Shown in pieces: positions 34,928 to 43,463 of a DNA stretch of 64,000 nucleotides. Source of the stretch: Barnesiella intestinihominis YIT 11860 (lineage in GTDB: Bacteria > Bacteroidota > Bacteroidia > Bacteroidales > Barnesiellaceae); assembly GCF_000296465.1 (NCBI RefSeq), contig NZ_JH815204.1, forward strand, positions 310,001-374,000, in the 5' to 3' direction. The position numbers were made by a program, and so were the translations under genes. Numbering within the stretch: position 1 is the stretch's first letter; every line of letters begins with the position of its first letter. A model generated the notes under the pieces. The model did not search any database. It saw only the letters and a list, made by a program, of their open reading frames with translations, and was not told where the DNA came from.

Positions 34928-35815
34928 CTATGCGATTTTTCTATCCAGTTTAATCTTACATACAGATTCGGTGTGCGACATTTTACGTTCAATGGTAGAT
35001 ATTTCCGAATCACGGAGGGTGTGAGCAAATACCCTCTTTATAAATGTGGCAGTCTGTAAACGTGGTTTGCCGAATGCCTTACCGATATTCCATCCGAAGT
35101 GCATGATGTCAATGGTCTTTAACTGAGAATCAACCTTTATTGGCTCAATTTTGGACAGAGAATTTGAGAGGTAATACCTTGTCACATATCCACATAAGCG
35201 ATTAAGTGCCGTTTCATCAAGATAGGAAACCAAAGTTTGTTTTGTGTATGCGATAACCTTATTGAGTTTTTCTTGTGAGGTACGTTCTTTCTCAGCTATA
35301 GCGTTTGCACGAAGAATCTCATATTCTGATGGCTGGTTGGATTCTTCGATAGATGTATTGTTGTTGGTAGAAGGCGTGGTTTCCTCCTTTGGAAGTTCTG
35401 CCACATTTTCGCTGAGTTCGGACCATGATGGAGTAGAAACTTCTTCTGTTATGTCAGATGTAGTTTCGATTTCAATTTCGGGTTCAGGCTCAGAAATGAT
35501 AGGTTCTGAATTTATAGAACTTCCGGCAAGTTCCGAGTTTACTGTTGGAACTTCTACGACTACAGCCTTGTTGCGATAGCACTCAAATCTCATAAAGCAT
35601 CTTTCTATTGTTGGGGAAAGGAGCTGTCTAAATGCCATTTGCAGATTGAGATAGATTGCTCCAATGACAATAGAGCATACTACAAGAATAAGGTAGCTGC
35701 TGAACTCGTCCCAGCCATAGTGCAGTACGGTCTGGCGAGCTAAAACACCAATGATTGCGATTGTACCAAAAACAATCAGATGCAATGTTATATGTTCTAT
35801 CTTTTTCTGCTCCAT
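34928..35815 (-). CDS. Membrane-anchored hypothetical protein of the mobile element
   Basis: 295 residues. Two membrane helices near the N-terminus (about 11 to 28, HLIVFGTIAIIGVLA, and about 38 to 58, SYLILVVCSIVIGAIYL) are followed by a long disordered acidic linker rich in Glu/Ser/Pro and a C-terminal globular domain (from about 175) with TLVSYLDETALNRLCGYV and HFGWNIGKAFGKPRLQTATF. No family is recognised. Such proteins accompany mobilisable elements of Bacteroidota. A promoter -7 box precedes it at 35842 to 35849. Role unknown. Confidence 0.65.
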   Translation of the reverse strand: MEQKKIEHITLHLIVFGTIAIIGVLARQTVLHYGWDEFSSYLILVVCSIVIGAIYLNLQMAFRQLLSPTIERCFMRFECYRNKAVVVEVPTVNSELAGSSINSEPIISEPEPEIEIETTSDITEEVSTPSWSELSENVAELPKEETTPSTNNNTSIEESNQPSEYEILRANAIAEKERTSQEKLNKVIAYTKQTLVSYLDETALNRLCGYVTRYYLSNSLSKIEPIKVDSQLKTIDIMHFGWNIGKAFGKPRLQTATFIKRVFAHTLRDSEISTIERKMSHTESVCKIKLDRKIA

Positions 35816-35841
35816 AGTGGTATGTATTAATCGTTTGTGTG

Positions 35842-35849
35842 CAAATATA
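35842..35849 (-). promoter_or_regulatory. -7 box for the membrane protein gene
   Basis: The minus strand reads TATATTTG, 27 bp upstream of the ATG at 35815. Confidence 0.5.
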
Positions 35850-36017
35850 TAGGATTAATTTTTGAGAAAATCCATTGTTTTGCCTGTTGATGGGCTTTTG
35901 ACGATATATTTCATCACTTTTCACCACGTTACATGGCTGATAATAAGTGTATTGTAAATTTCTTGCTTTTGGATGAAAATAGTTGGGTAAATAGGCTTGT
36001 GTATCTCAAAAACAAAA

Positions 36018-36054
36018 ATTATCTGCATCATTTTGGGTAAACAATGCAGATAAT
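36018..36054 (-). terminator. Intrinsic terminator
   Basis: ATTATCTGCAT pairs perfectly with ATGCAGATAAT (11 bp) around a 15-nt loop and is followed on the minus strand by TTTTTGTTTTTG. It ends the transcript of the small gene at 36078 and probably that of the integrase. Confidence 0.75.
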
Positions 36055-36077
36055 CAATAAGGCATAGAAATAGCTTA

Positions 36078-36443
36078 TTAGCAACACAATGTACGGCTTG
36101 TCTCATTGTTGAGATATAACAGGATGTTGTAATCTTGATTACGAACGACTTTGTTTATTAGCCATTCTCTGAATGCAGCCGAATGCCCGGTGTCTATCTG
36201 ATAGGATAGAGCTATAACCATATCGAGATTATACACATCGGCATTGTTCCCATTCTTCAATTTGATGTACTTGCAAACTTCATGACTCTTCAAAACATTA
36301 GCTTTCAGGATTCTCTTGATTGCTGCATGGATAGTTCCTGCCGTTGTATAAAACAAGTCTGCAAGTTCCCAAGTGGTCATCCATATTTCACCATCGGAAA
36401 TATGGATGCCTTGTCCGTTGTTGGTTATGATTCCTCGTTTCAT
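36078..36443 (-). CDS. Small RhuM/KilA-N-like DNA-binding protein
   Basis: 121 residues. GEIWMTTWELADLFYTTAGT, then IHAAIKRILKANVL and YNLDMVIALSYQIDTGHS and FREWLINKV, follow the same layout as the N-terminal DNA-binding part of RhuM proteins but without the C-terminal domain. It lies 9 bp downstream of the integrase in the same direction and ends before a strong terminator. A regulatory or directionality role in integration/excision is plausible. Confidence 0.7.
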   Translation of the reverse strand: MKRGIITNNGQGIHISDGEIWMTTWELADLFYTTAGTIHAAIKRILKANVLKSHEVCKYIKLKNGNNADVYNLDMVIALSYQIDTGHSAAFREWLINKVVRNQDYNILLYLNNETSRTLCC

Positions 36444-36452
36444 AATTGCAAT

Positions 36453-37559
36453 TTATTTGAGTGATATTTTATTGGCTGTCTCTCGCTTTTTGGAATTGAC
36501 CAAATCGGCATATATTTGAGTGGTGGACACGTTCTTGTGCGTTAGCATCTTTGATACCGTGTAAATATCTGTACCTAAGGAGATTTGTATGACGGCATAG
36601 CTATGCCGAAAACAATGAAAGGTTATCGACTTTGTTATTCCGGCTTTTTTGAGCCAGTTTTTAAGTGGATAGTTAATCATACTTCGTTTCAAATCCTTGA
36701 AAACCTTGCCTGTTCCGGGTGTACCGCATAGTTCGTAGGCTTCGTAACTGATGGGGAGTGTCGCTTCCGTCTGGGTTTTCTGTGTTCTGATACGCAAGCA
36801 ATAACCTTGGTCGGGAGCAATGGTAAAGTCCTCCCATTGCAGATTGAGAATGTCGCTGATGCGTAAGCCTGTCAGACAAGCGAATAGAGAAGCGGCTTTT
36901 AGAACTGGGATGTCGCAAGGAGTGGCTGCGAGTTGCTTCACTTCGTCCAATGTCAGATACTCTTTCTTTACGTCTTGTGGCTCAATCTTATCAAGGTAGT
37001 CATTGATGTTTTCACGAAACCATTTGTCCCGATAGGCAATCTTCAACAATCCTCTGAAAGTAGAGTAGTAGCCGGATGCCGAATTGAGGGATATGGAGCG
37101 ATTGCTGTGTTTGAGTTGCTTGACATTCAATAGATATTCACGGAACTTCTTGCATAAATCCACATTTACATCGCCAAAGGTACATTGCCCCTTGACGAAG
37201 TTGTAGAAATGCTGATAGACGAATTGCCATTTCTGGTCTTTGTTCCGGCACATCTTCTTGAAGTAGGCAAGGAAATCGGCTTTCTGCTTGGTTTTATCCA
37301 AGAAACCGAACTCTTCGTTGATGAGTGATTGTACTCTGATACAGCGGATAGCCTCTGCTTTGTTCAACATATCGTTGTTGAACTCCCGTTCCATCTCGTT
37401 TTTCGGGTGGGCATAGATGTAGATGCCGAGGTATTCTCTGCGGCTCATCTGCATCGTTTCGGGGTTACGGACTGCCGGATAATAATCCAGATACAAGGAG
37501 ATGCGATTATTCCGAATCGCTCTCTGACGAACTGTTACTTTTGTACATGTGTGTGACAT
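36453..37559 (-). CDS. int: Tyrosine integrase of the mobilisable element
   Basis: 368 residues. An N-terminal arm-binding segment and a Bacteroidota SAM-like core-binding domain (about 100 to 200, KGQCTFGDVNVDLCKKFREYL) precede the catalytic domain: ACLTGLRISDILNLQWED (Arg), HCFRHSYAVIQ (HxxR), LTHKNVSTTQIYADL (His and Tyr nucleophile). It integrates and excises the element, most likely at the 3' end of mnmE just beyond the Xis-like gene. The gene is preceded by operator copy B, shared with the DUF3987 operon. Full length and intact. Confidence 0.92.
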   Translation of the reverse strand: MSHTCTKVTVRQRAIRNNRISLYLDYYPAVRNPETMQMSRREYLGIYIYAHPKNEMEREFNNDMLNKAEAIRCIRVQSLINEEFGFLDKTKQKADFLAYFKKMCRNKDQKWQFVYQHFYNFVKGQCTFGDVNVDLCKKFREYLLNVKQLKHSNRSISLNSASGYYSTFRGLLKIAYRDKWFRENINDYLDKIEPQDVKKEYLTLDEVKQLAATPCDIPVLKAASLFACLTGLRISDILNLQWEDFTIAPDQGYCLRIRTQKTQTEATLPISYEAYELCGTPGTGKVFKDLKRSMINYPLKNWLKKAGITKSITFHCFRHSYAVIQISLGTDIYTVSKMLTHKNVSTTQIYADLVNSKKRETANKISLK

Positions 37560-37594
37560 ACTGTTTAATATTTAGAGTTTTACATTTGTTTGGT

Positions 37595-37644
37595 GCAAAG
37601 GAATAAGGTGATTCAATGGTGGTAACATTCACCGAAAAATAACT
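37595..37644 (-). promoter_or_regulatory. Duplicated promoter/operator, copy B (integrase)
   Basis: 50 bp, 43 of them identical to copy A at 32383. It carries a TTCCTTTG -7-like box on the minus strand and the imperfect palindrome GGTGAATG...CATTGAATCACC. It lies 35 bp upstream of the integrase start and directly follows the Xis-like stop. Confidence 0.6.
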
Positions 37645-38546
37645 TATTCAATCTTTGGAGCTGCGAGTAGTTTATCCAATTCTGGTTTGGAGATAAGCGT
37701 GTATTTACCTTTCTTGACCTTTGGGATATTATGGTACTTCGCATAGTGATAGAGCTGGTCACGAGTAAGGTTGAACTTCTCCATCGCTTCGGCTACCGTA
37801 TAATATTGCGGTTCTTCGGGGGTTGCCACACCTTTAGCTATATCCACATGCTTCTTGGAATAGTAAACCATGATTCCCTCTTTCTTCTTCGGAATGGCAT
37901 TCTTGGAAACGAAACAGTAGATGGCGGATAAGGTCATGCCGAACTTCTCCTGCATTTCCTGTGTGGTGTACCATTCGGCAATGTCTGGATTCGGGGCTTT
38001 CTTGGCAAAGTAAGCGTCCATATGTTTCTTGCTCCAGTAGGTCTTGCCACGATTGAAAGTCCGAGGGATGTTATTCTTCTTGGCTACTACAAATATCCAT
38101 GACTCGTTTACATGATATTTCTCTTTGACTTCTGCGGTGGTGTAGAAGTCGGTGATAGGGGCTTTCTCTTTTGTTGGTGTCTTCTCGTTTTCTTGCGAAA
38201 GATAGTCTGTCATATCTTCTATATCAGCTCTGCGAACAAGCGTTTTCCTTTCAAATCGGATTACTTTGATTGTTCCATTGCGGATATAGCGATATATAGA
38301 AGTACGCCCAATGTTTAATAACTCTGCTACTTCTGACGGAGTAAGATACTCCTTGTTTAGATTGGGAGGTGTCTTTATGCTTTTCCCTAATTCGTGTTGC
38401 AGACTTTCAAGGCGCTGTTTCCTAACCCTGTCTTTATAGGCAAGGTTTGCGCATCGGTGTGAACAATACTCCGTGGTGGTCTTATGGGCTGTGAAAACAG
38501 CATTGCACCACTTACATCTTTTCTGAATGTCGATTTTACTACTCAT
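37644..38546 (-). CDS. Xis-like protein with four tandem HTH domains and a zinc ribbon
   Basis: 300 residues. The N-terminus has a zinc-binding pattern (CKWCNAVF, then EYCSHRCANLAY). Four excisionase-type HTH_17 domains follow, each opening with a Y-T/L-x-x-E-V/A-x-E-x pattern: YLTPSEVAELLNIGRTSIY (~67), FYTTAEVKEKYHVNESWIF (~133), WYTTQEMQEKFGMTLSAIY (~192) and YYTVAEAMEKFNLTRDQLY (~248). Each is followed by a wing with IPK-type residues. This is the family that bends att DNA to direct excision. It lies next to the mnmE attachment region, upstream of the integrase. Four DNA-reading heads suggest recognition of several repeats in att. Confidence 0.8.
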   Translation of the reverse strand: MSSKIDIQKRCKWCNAVFTAHKTTTEYCSHRCANLAYKDRVRKQRLESLQHELGKSIKTPPNLNKEYLTPSEVAELLNIGRTSIYRYIRNGTIKVIRFERKTLVRRADIEDMTDYLSQENEKTPTKEKAPITDFYTTAEVKEKYHVNESWIFVVAKKNNIPRTFNRGKTYWSKKHMDAYFAKKAPNPDIAEWYTTQEMQEKFGMTLSAIYCFVSKNAIPKKKEGIMVYYSKKHVDIAKGVATPEEPQYYTVAEAMEKFNLTRDQLYHYAKYHNIPKVKKGKYTLISKPELDKLLAAPKIE

Positions 38547-38793
38547 TATTTATCCGTTTATTTCGCCAAATTTGTTTCATCGCGTACCACCACGTACCAT
38601 GACGTGCCAGTGTGTCCACGACCTTTCCGACCTAAAATCGGAGAGTAACAAGCGAGCAACAAATGCGGTACAAAAATGAGCTGAAAAAGCCCTATAAACG
38701 ATAACTATCGCTTATAAGGCTAAAAAGAAAGGCGCTCAAAATGAACGCCTTGATAATCGTTGATGATATATGCTAATCGTTAGTAATCACTAC
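38547..38793. other. Presumed attachment region at mnmE 3' end
   Basis: 247 bp between the Xis-like start and the mnmE stop. It holds tandem CGTACCA-like units (38585 to 38605 region), a CGATA-AC-TATCG palindrome (about 38698), a hairpin AAGGCG-N11-CGCCTT (38729 to 38751) and three ATCGTT-type copies up to 38780, suiting arm-type integrase/Xis sites. The core is expected within or just after the mnmE 3' end. The matching att repeat for the other end was not found in this window. Confidence 0.45.
38729..38751. terminator. Hairpin near mnmE 3' end
   Basis: AAGGCG pairs with CGCCTT around 11 nt. Minus-strand transcripts leaving mnmE would meet it 43 bp after the stop, followed by TTTCTTTTT. Confidence 0.55.
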
Positions 38794-40224
38794 CTATTTG
38801 CCGATACAAAACTTGGAAAATATGGTCCCAAGTATTTCGTCAGTAGAGATTTGACCGGTGATTTCTCCGAGGTAGTGCATGCATTCTCTAATGTCTTGGG
38901 CGAGGAAGTCTCCGGAGAGGCCGGATTGTAGACCGTTGAGGGTACGTAGGATTGCGTCGTGGGCATTTAGCAGGGCTTCGTAATGACGTGCGTTGGTGAC
39001 GATAATGTCATTTTCGCCAGTTTGTGTTGACTGTATGGTATCTGTAAGCTGTTTTTCGAGTACGTCGATATTTTGGTCATGTGAAGCTGAAAGAAAGATG
39101 AACGAAGTGTTGGGCTTTTCACGAGTGAGGCGTTTGTATAGGTCTGTGAGCTGTTGTTGGGTTGCGGATCCGATCTTATCTATTTTGTTAAAGGCAACGA
39201 TGAGGCGTTTATCTGTGCAGTGGGGGAGGACTCTTCCAGCGATTTTTTCAATGTCTTGTGTCGATCCAGTGGCATCAATAAGCCAGATGACGATGTGGGC
39301 TTGATCTAGTTTTTGGAAGGTGCGTTCGATCCCCATATTCTCGATGGCATCGTGCGTTTCCCGTATACCGGCAGTGTCGATAAAGCGGAAAGTAATTCCT
39401 TGTAATACGACGGTATCTTCGATGACATCGCGGGTTGTACCGTGTATGTCCGAGACGATGGCTTTATCTTCTTTGACAAGGCGGTTGAGCAGTGTCGATT
39501 TCCCGGCGTTGGTTTCTCCTATAATGGCAGTAGGTACACCGTTTTTGATGGCATTGCCGAGTGTGAACGAATCGGAAAGGCGCTTAATGACTCGTTCTAT
39601 TTCACTGGCGAGGTCGGTTAGTTTCTCCCGATCGGCAAATTCTACTTCTTCTTCGCTGAAATCAAGTTCGAGTTCAACGAGCGAGGCGAATGTGAGTAGT
39701 TTTTCCCGTAGTTGGATAAGTTCTCGGCTGAATCCTCCACGCATTTGTTGCATAGCTAAACGATGCGAGGCCGCCGAGGTGGAAGCGATAAGGTCGGCCA
39801 CGGCTTCGGCTTGTGAGAGGTCAAGTTTCCCATTGGTAAAAGCCCTACGGGTAAATTCTCCCGGTTGGGCCAGGCGGCAGCCTGCTCGCAATAGAAGGCT
39901 GATGATTTGTTGTTGAATGTAAATCGACCCGTGGCAGGATATCTCGACTGTATCTTCTCCTGTAAATGAATGGGGGGCGATGAAAAGCGTAACGACTACA
40001 TCGTCAATGGGAGTTTCGTTCTCATCGGCGATTGTTCCGTAGTGTGCTGTATTGGGCTTTGCTTCGGATAGTTTTTTCTTGTTTGCGGTGTGAAATATAC
40101 GATCGGTTATAATGATAGCGTTTGTTCCGCTTATGCGAATTACGGCAATACCTCCCATACCGGGAGCGGTAGAGATGGCGCAAATCGTATCTTCGGGTAT
40201 TGGCTTGTTTAGTTTAAGTTCCAT
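38794..40224 (-). CDS. mnmE: tRNA-5-carboxymethylaminomethyl-uridine GTPase MnmE
   Basis: 476 residues. An N-terminal formyl-THF-binding domain (TICAISTAPGMGGIAVIRIS) and helical domain enclose a GTPase: GETNAGKST (G1), DIHGTTRD (G2), DTAG (G3) and NKID (G4). It ends in the invariant CIGK with the Cys used in tRNA wobble-uridine modification together with MnmG. Its C-terminal codons are intact, as expected if an element integrated there and restored the 3' end. The start overlaps the nuclease stop by 16 bp, so both share a transcript. Confidence 0.97.
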   Translation of the reverse strand: MELKLNKPIPEDTICAISTAPGMGGIAVIRISGTNAIIITDRIFHTANKKKLSEAKPNTAHYGTIADENETPIDDVVVTLFIAPHSFTGEDTVEISCHGSIYIQQQIISLLLRAGCRLAQPGEFTRRAFTNGKLDLSQAEAVADLIASTSAASHRLAMQQMRGGFSRELIQLREKLLTFASLVELELDFSEEEVEFADREKLTDLASEIERVIKRLSDSFTLGNAIKNGVPTAIIGETNAGKSTLLNRLVKEDKAIVSDIHGTTRDVIEDTVVLQGITFRFIDTAGIRETHDAIENMGIERTFQKLDQAHIVIWLIDATGSTQDIEKIAGRVLPHCTDKRLIVAFNKIDKIGSATQQQLTDLYKRLTREKPNTSFIFLSASHDQNIDVLEKQLTDTIQSTQTGENDIIVTNARHYEALLNAHDAILRTLNGLQSGLSGDFLAQDIRECMHYLGEITGQISTDEILGTIFSKFCIGK

Positions 40225-41060
40225 ATTTCAAGGGATAGGTCGCTTTCTATTTTATGTTCAATACTGTCGGGTAAGTTGTGGAAAAAATCTATTCCGGTCA
40301 CTCGTTCCACACTGTCGATGGTGATTGCCAACTCTTTTAGAGACGGTTGTTCCGCTTCATTGTCGAATATAAATGCGATTCCTCTGGGCGTGCCGGTATA
40401 CGGAACAGCGACTACTTTGAAAAAGCGGGCAGGGACGACTATCTCGTGTCGTCCGATTGTCTTTCTCGGAGTAGAAACGATGGGTCCGCAAGTAATGAGT
40501 AGTGCACTGTCTCGTTGTACCCATTCACGTATTTGTTCTTCCAGCTCTTTCCAGCGACCTCGGTTTAATTCGGGAATTTGCGGACAGATGTTTGAGAGCA
40601 GGAACGATTCTTCCATTGCTGTTTCGTTCCATTTCATATCGGCAGCCGGAGCCATATGTCCCCGGTCGTATCCGCTATACGTGTAATCACGGGTGTCTAT
40701 CATTGTGCCCACTACATCGTAGTCGGGGGTAAATCGGTTGTTGCGTGTAGCACTACCTTGCAGTTCGTCTTGTAGTAATTCGTAACTTACCCAGTTGGGT
40801 TGTTTCCAATGGGAGTTATACGAGACCGTGTAGCCCGTACGGTATAATATTTGTTCCGGTGTACCTTCGGGAGTATGGGCCATTTCAGCATCTTTTACAT
40901 GACAAAGAGAGTTTGTAAACGATTGTTGAGGATTTTGGGGTTGTTGAGCTTGCTTTATTAGCCACCATATACTGTATGTAACGAGTAATAGCAGAAATAA
41001 AGCCCCCCAATTATTTATTTTTTTACTGTTCGATTTTTTCTTTTTTCTCTTTTTAGCCAT
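40209..41060 (-). CDS. DNA/RNA non-specific endonuclease (membrane-anchored or secreted)
   Basis: 283 residues from ATG 41060. A Lys-rich N-terminus is followed by one hydrophobic helix (WGALFLLLLVTYSIWWLI), so the enzyme is exported or anchored facing outward. The catalytic motif is YDRGHMAPAADM (DRGH, the NUC1/Serratia-nuclease signature), followed by FLLSNICPQIPELNRG (metal-binding Asn). A GTG nine bases upstream is possible, but GGAGGAT lies directly before the ATG and supports it as start. It overlaps mnmE. Probably used for nucleic-acid scavenging. Confidence 0.9.
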   Translation of the reverse strand: MAKKRKKKKSNSKKINNWGALFLLLLVTYSIWWLIKQAQQPQNPQQSFTNSLCHVKDAEMAHTPEGTPEQILYRTGYTVSYNSHWKQPNWVSYELLQDELQGSATRNNRFTPDYDVVGTMIDTRDYTYSGYDRGHMAPAADMKWNETAMEESFLLSNICPQIPELNRGRWKELEEQIREWVQRDSALLITCGPIVSTPRKTIGRHEIVVPARFFKVVAVPYTGTPRGIAFIFDNEAEQPSLKELAITIDSVERVTGIDFFHNLPDSIEHKIESDLSLEIWNLN

Positions 41061-41086
41061 ATCCTCCACTTTTGAATGTGGTCGTG

Positions 41087-41094
41087 CAAATGTA
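41087..41094 (-). promoter_or_regulatory. -7 box for nuclease-mnmE operon
   Basis: The minus strand reads TACATTTG, 27 bp upstream of the chosen nuclease start. Confidence 0.5.
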
Positions 41095-41108
41095 AGAAAA
41101 AATTTTTT

Positions 41109-41116
41109 TACCTTTG
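41109..41116 (+). promoter_or_regulatory. -7 box for pepT
   Basis: TACCTTTG, a perfect match, 64 bp upstream of the pepT ATG and divergent from the nuclease promoter. Confidence 0.55.
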
Positions 41117-41180
41117 TTCGTCGGTTGGATAATCCATCGACTTAGGTTTAGATCAAGAAAAACCAATAAAAATATATACG

Positions 41181-42401
41181 ATGAATTTAGTAGATCGTTT
41201 CCTTCATTATGTGAGCTTCGATACTCAATCGGACGAGCTTACAAACTTGACTCCTAGTACCCCGGGACAGATGCTGTTTGCCCAAAAACTGGCCGAGGAG
41301 TTGGAGCGTATAGGCCTTACCGAGGTGACACTCGATGATAACGGGTATCTTATGGCCTCATTGCCTTCAAATATCGATAAAGATGTCCCGGTGGTAGGAT
41401 TTATAGCCCATTTGGATACTAGTCCCGATATGTCGGGACGGCATGTGAGTCCGCGGATTGTTAAAAATTACGATGGTAAGGATATTGTATTGTGTGCAGA
41501 GGAAGATATCGTATTGAAACCTTCGGAGTTTCCCGAACTACATCATTATATAGGTCAAGACCTTATTGTTACGAATGGGAAGACTTTGTTGGGGGCAGAC
41601 GATAAAGCAGGTATTGCCGAAATTGTAACAGCGATGGAGTATCTTTTGAAACACCCGGAGATTAAACATGGCAAGATACGCATTGCATTCAATCCTGACG
41701 AGGAGATAGGCAAAGGAGCGCACAAGTTTAATGTTAAAGCCTTTGGAGCAGATTGGGCCTATACGATGGATGGTGGTGAAATAGGCGAATTGGAGTATGA
41801 AAACTTTAATGCGGCTGTGGCTCGAGTGACTTTCAAAGGCCGTAACGTTCACCCGGGATATGCCAAACATAAAATGATAAATTCGATTCGCATAGCCAAT
41901 CAATATGCTATTATGTTGCCGCGTTGGGAAACTCCCGAACATACCGAAGGTTATGAAGGTTTTTATCATTTGATTTCGTTCGAGGGTAGTGTGGAGAAGA
42001 CGGTATTGACTTATATTATTCGTGACCATGATCGAGATCGTTTCGAACGCCGTAAGAAGGAACTCGAACATTTAACTCGTAAAATAAATAACGAGTTTCC
42101 GGGTTGTGCCAGTATCGAAATAAACGACCAATACTATAATATGCGTGAGAAGGTCGAACCTGTGATGCATATCGTTGATTTGGTATCCGAGGCTATGAGG
42201 GCCGTAGATGTTGTTCCGATGGTGAAGCCTGTACGTGGCGGAACCGATGGAGCGCAATTGTCGTTCAAAGGATTGCCTTGTCCCAATATTTTCGCCGGTG
42301 GGTTGAACTTTCACGGGCGTTATGAATTCGTGCCCATACAGTCTATGGAAAAAGCTACCGAGGTGATTGTGCAAATTGCCAGAATGGTAGCCGAGAAGTA
42401 A
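41181..42401 (+). CDS. pepT: Peptidase T (tripeptide aminopeptidase, M20B)
   Basis: 406 residues, the usual length. M20 metal motifs: [10 protein letters not shown] (His/Asp, about 75), [18 protein letters not shown] (bridging Asp), [13 protein letters not shown] (Glu-Glu pair) and [19 protein letters not shown], a PepT-specific segment; the last zinc His is in [11 protein letters not shown]. It cleaves the N-terminal residue from tripeptides in the cytoplasm, feeding amino-acid use. It is monocistronic or read with miaA through a strong hairpin. Confidence 0.96.
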   Translation: MNLVDRFLHYVSFDTQSDELTNLTPSTPGQMLFAQKLAEELERIGLTEVTLDDNGYLMASLPSNIDKDVPVVGFIAHLDTSPDMSGRHVSPRIVKNYDGKDIVLCAEEDIVLKPSEFPELHHYIGQDLIVTNGKTLLGADDKAGIAEIVTAMEYLLKHPEIKHGKIRIAFNPDEEIGKGAHKFNVKAFGADWAYTMDGGEIGELEYENFNAAVARVTFKGRNVHPGYAKHKMINSIRIANQYAIMLPRWETPEHTEGYEGFYHLISFEGSVEKTVLTYIIRDHDRDRFERRKKELEHLTRKINNEFPGCASIEINDQYYNMREKVEPVMHIVDLVSEAMRAVDVVPMVKPVRGGTDGAQLSFKGLPCPNIFAGGLNFHGRYEFVPIQSMEKATEVIVQIARMVAEK

Positions 42402-42420
42402 TAATCTTTGTCGGGTTTGG

Positions 42421-42450
42421 ACAGATATGGAAATTATTTTCCATATCTGT
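42421..42450. terminator. Perfect 13-bp hairpin between pepT and miaA
   Basis: ACAGATATGGAAA pairs exactly with TTTCCATATCTGT around TTAT. No strong T-tract follows, so it may be a terminator or an mRNA-stability element. A longer miaA reading frame would run through it, another reason to prefer the start at 42477. Confidence 0.6.
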
Positions 42451-42476
42451 CCCATTTATTTCATAGCGAAAAGTTC

Positions 42477-43382
42477 ATGTCAGGCACACTCATTGTTCTT
42501 ACAGGGCCTACCGGGGTGGGAAAGACCGAGCTTAGCCTTCAATTGGCAGAGCGGTATGCTTGTCCTATTGTGTCGGCCGATAGTCGGCAGTTCTATGGCG
42601 ATATACCTACTGGAACGGCGGCTCCTACAATCGAGCAACTGTCGAGGGTCGAACATTATTTCGTAGGACAGTTGGCGTTGTCCGACTATTATAGTGCTTC
42701 GTGTTATGAAGAAGACGTCTTGAAGCTGCTTGATAAACTTTTCAAGGCAAATGACTATGTCCTATTGACAGGAGGCTCAATGTTGTATATCGATGCGGTT
42801 TGTAAAGGTATCGACGAGATACCTACCATTACCGACGAGATACGTCGTGAGGTTGTGGCGCATTACGAGAAAGTGGGTTTAGCCGTCCTTTGCGAAGAGC
42901 TTAAAGTGCTCGATCCAGTATATTATGCAGAGGTTGATTTGAATAATCACAAGCGGGTGATTCATGCGATAGAGATTTGTCGACAGACCGGTGGACGATA
43001 CAGTGATCTGCGTACTCGTCGGGTGAAATCCCGCCCTTTCCGAATTATAAAAATAGGATTGATTCGTCCACGGGAAGAGCTATTCGAGCGGATAAGTCAG
43101 AGAGTGGAACAAATGATTGCCGATGGCTTGGTCGATGAAGCTCGAAGGGTATACCCTTATCGTCATCTTAATTCTTTAAATACAGTGGGCTATAAAGAGT
43201 TGTTCGCTTATTTCGATGGGAAGATGACCTTAGAAGAGGCTGTCGAGAAAATCAAGAGAAATACCCGGGTCTATTCCAAGAAACAAGTCACATGGTATAA
43301 AAAGGATCTCGATATGAAGTGGTTCTCCCCAGATGATAAGGACGGGATTATCGCTTATATCGACGAGAATTCCGTTTTGTGA
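42477..43382 (+). CDS. miaA: tRNA dimethylallyltransferase
   Basis: 301 residues from ATG 42477 (SGTLIVLTGPTGVGKTELSL, Walker A at the front as in all MiaA). Next: IVSADSRQFYGDIPTGTA (the DSRQ motif), LTGGSMLYIDAVCKGID, NNHKRVIHAIEIC and, near the end, NTRVYSKKQVTWYKKD. It isopentenylates A37 of tRNAs reading UNN codons. The reading frame extends to 42408 but that stretch encodes the hairpin and lacks family similarity. Confidence 0.95.
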   Translation: MSGTLIVLTGPTGVGKTELSLQLAERYACPIVSADSRQFYGDIPTGTAAPTIEQLSRVEHYFVGQLALSDYYSASCYEEDVLKLLDKLFKANDYVLLTGGSMLYIDAVCKGIDEIPTITDEIRREVVAHYEKVGLAVLCEELKVLDPVYYAEVDLNNHKRVIHAIEICRQTGGRYSDLRTRRVKSRPFRIIKIGLIRPREELFERISQRVEQMIADGLVDEARRVYPYRHLNSLNTVGYKELFAYFDGKMTLEEAVEKIKRNTRVYSKKQVTWYKKDLDMKWFSPDDKDGIIAYIDENSVL

Positions 43383-43463
43383 AAGACTAATGTGATATTT
43401 GTTTATACGTGATCTCGAATGGTATCTTTATAAAAAGGATACAGGATTTATATCTATAAAGTT

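Noticed and set aside
28066-38546. Calling the element a self-transmissible conjugative transposon
   Set aside because: Only relaxase and MobC are present; no Tra/VirB secretion genes or coupling protein are visible in the window, so mobilisable is the supportable term.
39320-39916. 198-codon plus-strand frame within mnmE
   Set aside because: Serine/arginine-rich antisense shadow of a highly conserved gene.
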